From positions 1-19,234 of the forward strand of contig DGGY01000005.1 of assembly GCA_002392405.1 (NCBI GenBank): a stretch of DNA of 19,234 nt. The letters run 5' to 3'. The notes under the pieces are model-generated. The model searched no databases. It saw nothing but the letters and a program-made list of their open reading frames with translations, and was not told the DNA's origin. Of the stretch, positions 14,436-19,234 are shown piece after piece. A program made the translations under genes and the position numbers. Source of the DNA: Treponema sp. UBA3862 (GTDB lineage Bacteria > Spirochaetota > Spirochaetia > Treponematales > Treponemataceae). Position 1 is the stretch's first letter. The number at the start of each line of letters is the position of its first letter.

Positions 14436-15056
14436 ATGGCTGAACAGACAGAGCAGTTTATTGTTGGTTTTATCCGCGGCTCTCATGGAGTTGCTGGTAA
14501 TATGAAAGTTGAAAGTACTTCCGGTGAAACAGAACATTTTTATTCGATGAAGGAAGTAACTTTGAGGGACGGTAAAACAGGGGACTCAAAACTTTGTAAG
14601 GTTGAGTCAGTTGATGAAGGCGCCGGTACCTTGTATTTAAAACTCGCGGGAATAGACACACCCGAAGATGTTCGTAAGCTCAACGGATGGCAGATTGTAG
14701 TACCGCGGAAATATGCTAAAAAACTCGGAAAAAACGAGTGGTATATTGAAGACCTTAAAAATTGTGTCCTGAACTTTTATCCTGAACAGGACAAAGACGG
14801 ATTGGCAGTTTGGACTGCGCCTGCTGTCGGCAAGGCTGTAACAGTGGGAACAATCACAGACGTAATAGAAGGCGGTTCTGGAAACCTTTTGGAGGTTTTG
14901 CTGGCCGAGAATTGTGAAGAACTTGCTCAGAACGTCAGGTTTGATTCAAACGGAAAGGTAAGAAAGGTTTTAGTGCCTTTTAATCCTCAGTTTGTAAGAA
15001 ATGTTGATGTAAAGAACAAGTGCATCCAGTTGATGCACCTCTGGATTCTGGAGTAA
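14436..15056 (+). CDS. rimM: 16S rRNA processing/maturation factor RimM
   Basis: An assembly factor that helps build the 30S head and binds S19. The N-terminal beta-barrel begins FIVGFIRGSHGVAGNMKVES (8-27), the RimM hallmark. A PRC-barrel domain starts near residue 100 (GKNEWYIEDLKNCVL) and ends with the RimM-like KVLVPFNPQFVRNVDVKNK. At 206 residues it is longer than the usual 165-180, with extra residues in the PRC part near 117-135. It sits between khpA and trmD with four-base gaps on both sides. Confidence 0.95.
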   Translation: MAEQTEQFIVGFIRGSHGVAGNMKVESTSGETEHFYSMKEVTLRDGKTGDSKLCKVESVDEGAGTLYLKLAGIDTPEDVRKLNGWQIVVPRKYAKKLGKNEWYIEDLKNCVLNFYPEQDKDGLAVWTAPAVGKAVTVGTITDVIEGGSGNLLEVLLAENCEELAQNVRFDSNGKVRKVLVPFNPQFVRNVDVKNKCIQLMHLWILE

Positions 15057-15060
15057 CTCC

Positions 15061-15855
15061 ATGAAATTTACTGTGCTGACCTTATTTCCTGAGATTCCGC
15101 GCGCTTTTTTTGAAGCCTCAATCATGGCGAAAGCGGTTGAAAAGGGAATTATTGCTTACGATTTAGTGAATATCAGGGATTTTGCCTTTGATAATCACAA
15201 GACATGTGATGACAAACCGTACGGAGGCGGAGCCGGTCAGTTGATGATGGCTGAACCTCTCGGGCGCGCTTTGGACAGCGTAAAGGCCTATAAGAAGCAT
15301 GTAATTTATGTTACGCCTTCGGGAAAGCCTTTTACACAGAGTAAAGCGCAGGAACTTAGTCAGAAGGACGAGATTGTCCTTATATGCGGAAGATACGAAG
15401 GTATTGACCAGCGTATAATCGACGAGTACGTAGATGACGAAATCTCCATCGGAGATTATGTTATGTCCAGCGGAGAAGTGGCCGCAACTGTTGTAATCGA
15501 TGCCGTTTACAGACTGGTTGATGATGTTATAACTCATGAATCGCTGGAAGAGGAAAGTTATTCTGGCGGGCTTTTGGAATATCCCCAGTACACTCACCCG
15601 AAAGTGTATAAGGGCATGGAAGTACCGGATGTTTTAACAGGCGGTAATCATGAATTGATCCGGAAGTGGCGGCTGAAAAAGCAGCTTCAGAAAACTCTTG
15701 CTAACAGACCGGACTTGATCGTTCAGGCAAGATTAAAGGGGCAGCTCACTGCAGAAGCCGAAAAGATGATTGAGGAACTGATGGACATGCGCTTACAAAA
15801 GCATGAACACGGTAAACGCCGCAGAAGAAAAACAGCGGTAAAATCAGGAGAATAG
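15061..15855 (+). CDS. trmD: tRNA (guanine-N1)-methyltransferase TrmD
   Basis: A SAM-dependent methyltransferase that makes m1G37 in tRNAs and so prevents +1 frameshifting. The trefoil-knot SAM site is clear: PYGGGAGQLMM (53-63), LICGRYEGIDQRI (107-119) and ISIGDYVMSSGEVAATVVID (128-147). GLLEYPQYTHP (170-180) and the WRLKKQLQ region also fit. The usual YTRP Arg is His here. The last 25 residues are an unusual basic tail (KHEHGKRRRRKTAVK) beyond the family's normal end. It starts four bases after rimM and ends two bases before rplS. Confidence 0.97.
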   Translation: MKFTVLTLFPEIPRAFFEASIMAKAVEKGIIAYDLVNIRDFAFDNHKTCDDKPYGGGAGQLMMAEPLGRALDSVKAYKKHVIYVTPSGKPFTQSKAQELSQKDEIVLICGRYEGIDQRIIDEYVDDEISIGDYVMSSGEVAATVVIDAVYRLVDDVITHESLEEESYSGGLLEYPQYTHPKVYKGMEVPDVLTGGNHELIRKWRLKKQLQKTLANRPDLIVQARLKGQLTAEAEKMIEELMDMRLQKHEHGKRRRRKTAVKSGE

Positions 15856-15857
15856 CA

Positions 15858-16313
15858 ATGGATCTTATTAAGACTATTGAAGAACAGCAGAAAAAAGAAA
15901 ACGCCCTGCTTTACAAAGTTGGTGATACAGTTGTAGTTCACTTCGAAATTATCGAAGGTAAAGTAAAACGTATCCAGAAATATGAAGGCGTTGTAATTTC
16001 AATCAAGGGTTCAGGAGTTCGCAAGACATTTACAGTTCGCAAGACTTCTTACGGTGTAGGTGTTGAACGTGTATTCCCTGTATTCAGCCCGCGCGTTATC
16101 AAAGTAGAAATCGTTAAGACTGGTAAAGTTCGTCAGTCTAAACTCTACTACCTCCGCGAAAAGGTTGGTAAGGGTGCAAGAATCAAGGAACTCCTTGGAC
16201 CAAAAGCAAATGCACGCATTGCAGCTTCCCGGGCAGCAAACAAAGCAGCTGATCAGGAAGAAGCACAGATCAATGCAGAAGCTAAGGCTGAAGTTCAGGC
16301 TGAAAACGCTTAA
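15858..16313 (+). CDS. rplS: 50S ribosomal protein L19 with C-terminal extension
   Basis: A large-subunit protein at the 30S-50S interface. The core is residues 1-115: DTVVVHFEIIEGKVKRIQ, FEGVVISIKG-like KYEGVVISIKG, GVGVERVFPVFSPRV and KLYYLREKVGKGARIKE. About 35 further residues (117-151) are Ala/Glu/Lys/Gln-rich and predicted helical, beyond the normal end near 115. The ATG at 15858 has AGGAG seven bases upstream. It is last in the operon and is followed by a terminator at 16345. Confidence 0.97.
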   Translation: MDLIKTIEEQQKKENALLYKVGDTVVVHFEIIEGKVKRIQKYEGVVISIKGSGVRKTFTVRKTSYGVGVERVFPVFSPRVIKVEIVKTGKVRQSKLYYLREKVGKGARIKELLGPKANARIAASRAANKAADQEEAQINAEAKAEVQAENA

Positions 16314-16344
16314 GCATAGTCAGCTCAAAGCTGTGAGTTAACTG

Positions 16345-16383
16345 AAAAAGCCCGGTTCATGTTATAATGATTCCGGGTTTTTT
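16345..16383 (+). terminator. Intrinsic terminator of the rpsP-rplS operon
   Basis: The stem AAAAAGCCCGG (16345-16355) pairs with CCGGGTTTTTT (16373-16383) with one G-U pair, followed by a further T8 at 16385-16392. The loop (16356-16372) contains a promoter-like TATAAT. Confidence 0.88.
16360..16368 (+). promoter_or_regulatory. Extended -10 promoter inside the terminator loop
   Basis: TGTTATAAT (16360-16368) is an exact TGnTATAAT extended -10. TTAACT at 16338-16343 is a poor -35 at 19 bases. Transcription would begin near 16375 and give a leader of about 20 nt, almost all U, before the ATG at 16395, which has no Shine-Dalgarno. Confidence 0.5.
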
Positions 16384-16394
16384 ATTTTTTTTAA

Positions 16395-17489
16395 ATGCAG
16401 TCAAATGTTCATATAGTCCAGAATTCGAATGTTTCCTCTGTTCAGACAACCTCACCGTCGCTTCACAACGGAAGTATTGTAAAGGCAAGAGTAATTGAAC
16501 AGACAGGACCACAGTCATTTGCTGTAAGCATTGCAGGACAAAAAGTAAACGTTACGTCAGCTTTACCCCTTGTTAAAGGGGCCGTTTTTGATGCCAGGAT
16601 TATTGTTCAGAATAATCAGGTTATGCTCAAAGTCCTTCAGCAGAAAGAAGAGGGTGGTTTAACCTTTCTAAACTCTAAGCTCTTCGAATCAAAAAATCCT
16701 GAGCTTGAAAATCTATTAAATAAGTTTGGACTTCCAGTAATTCCTGAAAGCCTTAAACTCCTTCAGTTTGCCCTTAATATGGGAATAAAACCCTTACCGG
16801 ATAAACTTGGAAGGGCATTTAAAAATGGACTTGAAAAAAATAAGTTTTCACAGGAAAAGGCCCAGACAGCCCTCCTGCTTGACGAAAAGGGAATTACCGT
16901 AACTCAGGAGGCAGTTGAAGCTGTTACCCAAAGTTTTGGCGGTCATTCAGGCGGTCAGTCTTCTTCAAAACAGGATGAAAAGAAGAAAGAAACTGAATCA
17001 GAAAGCATTCGAACAGAGGACAGCAGGTCAGAGAGAATCAGGGCAGAGGACGTTAAAGAGTTCATTAAGAGCGCGGATGAAGCTTCTTTGGTTAATAAGA
17101 CAGGCCTTCTTACGCTTTTTAACAGTGTAATGTCAAAAGTTACAGAAAAGCCTCACTGGCTTATTCTTCCCTTTGAATGGGACTATGACAATTACAGTGG
17201 AGTAATTAGAGTTTTATTTTCAGAAAACAAAAAAGAAGTGCAGAAAATTATACTAAATTGTCATAATGAGTCGAAAAGTATAATTTTTGTGTTATATTTA
17301 AAAGGTGAAAAACTTGAATCTGTAAAAGCCGCTTTTAAAGGTGTTTTTGAAGGTTCATCGTCGGACAAAATACAGAAAAAACTTGAGTCCTGCTTTGAAG
17401 GAACACAGGTTAGTACTGTTGATTTTGAGGAACTTGAAGGATTTGCTGTTGAGGATTCTGATATTGGAGTCTTTAAGGGAGAGGCGTAA
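16395..17489 (+). CDS. FliK-like protein, YlqG-type, paired with FlhB-C homologue
   Basis: A 364-residue protein with an N-terminal beta-rich domain (about 25-85, GSIVKARVIEQTGPQSFAVS), a helical middle (100-185), a charged, low-complexity linker (185-222, rich in Ser, Glu and Arg) and a C-terminal domain (about 240-325, PHWLILPFEWDYDNYSG). This layout and the last domain recall FliK/YlqG-type hook-length-like proteins. In Bacillus ylqG and ylqH lie downstream of rplS in the same order, which supports the match. The stop overlaps the next ATG by one base. The start lacks a Shine-Dalgarno and follows a T8 tract. Function is not established; a part in flagellar export is possible. Confidence 0.75.
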   Translation: MQSNVHIVQNSNVSSVQTTSPSLHNGSIVKARVIEQTGPQSFAVSIAGQKVNVTSALPLVKGAVFDARIIVQNNQVMLKVLQQKEEGGLTFLNSKLFESKNPELENLLNKFGLPVIPESLKLLQFALNMGIKPLPDKLGRAFKNGLEKNKFSQEKAQTALLLDEKGITVTQEAVEAVTQSFGGHSGGQSSSKQDEKKKETESESIRTEDSRSERIRAEDVKEFIKSADEASLVNKTGLLTLFNSVMSKVTEKPHWLILPFEWDYDNYSGVIRVLFSENKKEVQKIILNCHNESKSIIFVLYLKGEKLESVKAAFKGVFEGSSSDKIQKKLESCFEGTQVSTVDFEELEGFAVEDSDIGVFKGEA

Positions 17490-17734
17490 TGAGTAAACTT
17501 CAGAAAGCCGCTGCCCTGCGGTATCCTCAAGGTGCAGACGCTCCGTACATCAGCTGTACCGGAAAAGGGAATGCCGCTGAGACAATACTTAAAATTGCAG
17601 AAGAAAACGGCATTCCTGTTGTTGAAGATGAAACACTTGTAAATGTGCTTTCAATTCAGTCAGCAGGTGAACTTATTCCGGAAACTGTATACGAGGCAGT
17701 TGCAAAGGTTTTTGCGTTTGTTCAGAGTCTTTAA
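17489..17734 (+). CDS. Orphan FlhB C-terminal-domain homologue (YlqH/FhlB-like)
   Basis: An 81-residue cytoplasmic protein equal to the last part of the flagellar export gate protein FlhB, without its membrane helices and without the NPTH autocleavage site. KAAALRYPQGADAPYISCTGKG, then LKIAEENGIPVVEDETLV and ELIPETVYEAVAKVFAFV match FlhB-C. Stand-alone copies of this kind exist in many flagellated bacteria and can replace part of FlhB-C in some of them. The TAATG overlap with the FliK-like gene supports a partnership of these two, mirroring FliK-FlhB. Confidence 0.9.
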   Translation: MSKLQKAAALRYPQGADAPYISCTGKGNAAETILKIAEENGIPVVEDETLVNVLSIQSAGELIPETVYEAVAKVFAFVQSL

Positions 17735-17779
17735 GGCTGCTGTAAAACAGAACGTAAAAGATAATAAAAGAGGGTTTAG

Positions 17780-18052
17780 ATGAATTATACAAAAATCAAT
17801 TGCAGTGACATGGTTCTTGGAATCAGATATTCTGCTCCGGTTTTCTTTGAAGACGGGGAGAATATGTTTCTTGCAGAGGGAAAAACTGTAAAACAGTATC
17901 ATCTTGATGCCCTCAAAAAGTGGAAAATTCCATTTTTACTTTCATACGGGCACGTTATTGATGACAGTTCTTCTGCAGCAAAAGACAGTTCATATTCAAT
18001 AGACGATATTGAAGAACTTGAAGAAATTGAAGAGCTTGAAGAACTTGACTGA
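17780..18052 (+). CDS. Small protein resembling the N-terminal domain of some HD-GYP proteins, with acidic tail
   Basis: A 90-residue protein with AGAGGG five bases before its ATG. Residues 5-60 (INCSDMVLGIRYSAPVFFED ... FLAEGKTVKQYHLDALKKW) follow the pattern DLKPGMVLARDVYDENGRLLL seen ahead of HD-GYP phosphodiesterase domains, but no HD-GYP domain follows. The last 20 residues are a Glu/Leu/Ile repeat (DDIEELEEIEELEELD), encoded by an 18-nt near-tandem repeat at 18011-18049. It may be an interaction module; no function is known to me. It precedes yraN by 16 bp. Confidence 0.78.
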   Translation: MNYTKINCSDMVLGIRYSAPVFFEDGENMFLAEGKTVKQYHLDALKKWKIPFLLSYGHVIDDSSSAAKDSSYSIDDIEELEEIEELEELD

Positions 18053-18068
18053 AAAGAATGACGGGTTA

Positions 18069-18452
18069 ATGTCAGTAAAACAGCAGACGGCCTCAAAAAA
18101 ATCAATTGGAAACAGCGGTGAAGAAAAAGCCGCTGCTTTTTTATTGTCCAGTGAATATTCAATAATTGAAAGGAATTTCAGGACAAGAGAAGGGGAAATT
18201 GATATAATTGCAGAAAAAGGGGATGTACTTATTTTTGCGGAAGTTAAGACGCTTCCAAGCGGAGGTTTAGAAACTCTTGCACATGAGCTTAATTTGAGAA
18301 AGCAGAAAAGAATTATCAAAACTGCTAAATACTTTCTTGCAAAATATCGACAATATAGTAAGGACAAAATCCGTTTTGATGTTCTTGTAATTGATATGCC
18401 GGGTTTTGATTCTGTCTATCATATTGTTGATGCTTTCTCGGAGCTTGTATGA
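18069..18452 (+). CDS. yraN: YraN family (UPF0102) putative endonuclease
   Basis: A 128-residue PD-(D/E)XK-fold protein of the UPF0102 group, with unknown cellular role and likely DNA or RNA cleavage. GEEKAAAFLLSSEYSIIERNFR (17-38) is the family start; the active site is GEIDIIAEKGDVLIFAEVKT (42-61), with D45, E58 and K60. ATG 18069 is used; a longer frame from TTG 18009 runs over the acidic tail of the preceding gene and adds 20 residues absent from the family. The stop overlaps the next ATG by four bases. Confidence 0.92.
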   Translation: MSVKQQTASKKSIGNSGEEKAAAFLLSSEYSIIERNFRTREGEIDIIAEKGDVLIFAEVKTLPSGGLETLAHELNLRKQKRIIKTAKYFLAKYRQYSKDKIRFDVLVIDMPGFDSVYHIVDAFSELV

Positions 18453-18631
18453 CTGCAATTTCTAAATCTTCAAGAACTCAATATTCTGACCGCGTGTTAG
18501 AATTGAGGCAAAAAATCCATGACTCAGAATACGTTGACTTTGCCGTGCAGAGAATTGCCCAGGTTTTAAGCCGTAAACTGGTTGAGGATAATGAACGTAT
18601 ATACTCCGGGAGAAGGCATGAGTCGAGATAA
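18449..18631 (+). CDS. Small hypothetical protein (60 residues)
   Basis: I do not recognise this protein. It is charged and helical, starting MTAISKSSRTQYSDRVLE, with no membrane segment or Cys. The ATG overlaps the yraN stop (ATGA), and its own 3' end overlaps the next gene by 14 bases, which argues that it is real and translated by coupling. The 60-codon frame shows no clear motif. Confidence 0.65.
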   Translation: MTAISKSSRTQYSDRVLELRQKIHDSEYVDFAVQRIAQVLSRKLVEDNERIYSGRRHESR

Positions 18632-19136
18632 TTATTCCCGCGGCAAGAACCGTGGTAACTGGAATAATAACAACAGAAATAATCAGAAAAGAAATAATAA
18701 TCATAATGACCGCTCAGAAAGAAATGACCGTCAGGACAGGAACAAATCTTTTGAGAGGCGTTCAAATATAAATCAGGATTTGCAGAAGCAGTTTGCGGAG
18801 AATGAGGAAGCAATCCGTGAATTCAAATCAAACGTTCCTGTCTGCGAAATCTGCGGTGAACCAATTACAGACCTTGCAAGCGCAATTAACAATAAAGGAA
18901 GCATGAATCCTGTTCATTTTGACTGTGTCCTTAATAAACTTTCTGAACAGGAGAATCCGGGACCTAATGAGAAAGTGACTTATATCGGTAACGGTAAGTT
19001 TGCAGTCCTTCATTTTGAAAACGTACATGACATGCGCCATTTTTCAATTATAAAAGAAATTGAATGGGAGAACCGTGATGCCGAACGCGGCGAATGGCGC
19101 AATACCTATGCAAACCTTTACAGCAAGGTAAAATAA
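18618..19136 (+). CDS. Arg/Asn-rich protein with C-x2-C ... H-x2-C zinc-knuckle-like motif
   Basis: A 172-residue protein of unknown function. Residues 1-52 are Arg/Asn/Asp-rich low-complexity sequence (NRGNWNNNNRNNQKRNNN), likely disordered and able to bind nucleic acid. Residues 76-103 hold C76-x2-C79 (CEICGEP) and H100-x2-C103 (HFDC), a likely zinc site. A C-terminal domain follows, with GNGKFAVLHFENVHDMRHFS and a Trp/Arg-rich end. ATG 18618, with GGGAG and AAGG upstream, is chosen over an in-frame ATG at 18582, which lies inside the preceding gene. The gene ends the cluster and is followed by a terminator. Confidence 0.8.
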   Translation: MSRDNYSRGKNRGNWNNNNRNNQKRNNNHNDRSERNDRQDRNKSFERRSNINQDLQKQFAENEEAIREFKSNVPVCEICGEPITDLASAINNKGSMNPVHFDCVLNKLSEQENPGPNEKVTYIGNGKFAVLHFENVHDMRHFSIIKEIEWENRDAERGEWRNTYANLYSKVK

Positions 19137-19154
19137 TTTTTGCTGCTGTTTAAT

Positions 19155-19207
19155 AAACCCTGTCTTGCGTTAAGAAAAAACTGAACTTTAGCGCGGACGG
19201 GGTTTTT
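19155..19207 (+). terminator. Intrinsic terminator of the right-end cluster
   Basis: The stem AAACCCTGTCT (19155-19165) pairs with GGACGGGGTTT (19195-19205) with two G-U pairs. An inner CGTTAA/TTTAGCG pairing adds stability, and a short T-run follows (19203-19207). Confidence 0.85.
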
Positions 19208-19234
19208 AAATTCTTGAATTGTCAAATCAAATGC

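Noticed and set aside
14004..14537. Reverse-strand frame of 177 codons across rpsP, khpA and rimM
   Set aside because: It is opposite three conserved genes, has low-complexity composition typical of an antisense frame and no promoter or ribosome site.
15163..15597. Reverse-strand frame of 144 codons opposite trmD
   Set aside because: It is fully inside trmD, whose motifs prove the + strand is coding.
18009..18068. YraN extension from TTG 18009
   Set aside because: It reads the acidic tail repeat of the preceding gene in another frame and gives Lys/Leu-rich residues absent from the YraN family.

Overview
The window looks like a chromosomal segment of a pectin-using spirochaete, most likely a Treponema of the gut, rumen or oral type. 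The evidence is the gene order and content together. A ribosomal operon rpsP-khpA-rimM-trmD-rplS leads into a FliK-like gene, an orphan FlhB-C gene and a YraN gene. There is a large methyl-accepting chemotaxis protein, a DtxR-family regulator beside a metal ABC transporter, and secreted pectinases with a lipoprotein signal. The base composition is moderately AT-rich by eye. No species can be named from sequence alone. Every gene I accept is on the + strand. I see no tRNA, rRNA, CRISPR array, insertion sequence or prophage.

Layout. 1-825 is the C-terminal two thirds of argininosuccinate synthase (argG), followed by a run of palindromes and a terminator. 1083-2912 is a membrane chemoreceptor with its own promoter and terminator. 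3008-7186 is a probable operon: Na+/phosphate cotransporter, DtxR-type metalloregulator, metal ABC ATPase, metal ABC permease, and a lipoprotein with a Cys-Cys motif. An 18-bp perfect inverted repeat sits directly before the first start codon of this operon. No substrate-binding protein for the ABC transporter is present in the window. 7252-8438 carries a small exported LEA-like protein and kduI, ended by a strong terminator. 8641-9612 is a PilZ-like protein on its own promoter. 9739-13809 holds a PL10 pectate lyase lipoprotein, an exo-acting GH28 polygalacturonase and an RluA-type pseudouridine synthase in tight succession. 13935-16313 is the ribosomal protein/tRNA/rRNA maturation operon, with a strong promoter and a structured leader. 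16395-19136 is a chain of small, overlapping genes: FliK-like, FlhB-C-like, an orphan domain resembling the N-terminus of some HD-GYP proteins, YraN, a 60-residue protein, and an Arg/Asn-rich zinc-knuckle protein. It ends at a terminator.

How the parts fit. PL10 and GH28 would cut pectate outside the cytoplasm into unsaturated and saturated oligomers. KduI acts on the 5-keto-4-deoxyuronate that arises from unsaturated galacturonate inside the cell. KduD, KdgK and uptake genes are not in this window. The metal operon is the least conventional part, because phosphate/sodium transport, metal sensing and metal uptake share one transcription unit. I found no clear new defence system or mobile system. 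The best leads are the palindrome/DtxR arrangement at 2989-5051, the binding-protein-less ABC operon with its CC lipoprotein, the structured rpsP leader, the promoter embedded in the rplS terminator loop, the T9 tract near the PilZ start, and the orphan domain and zinc-knuckle genes at the right end.
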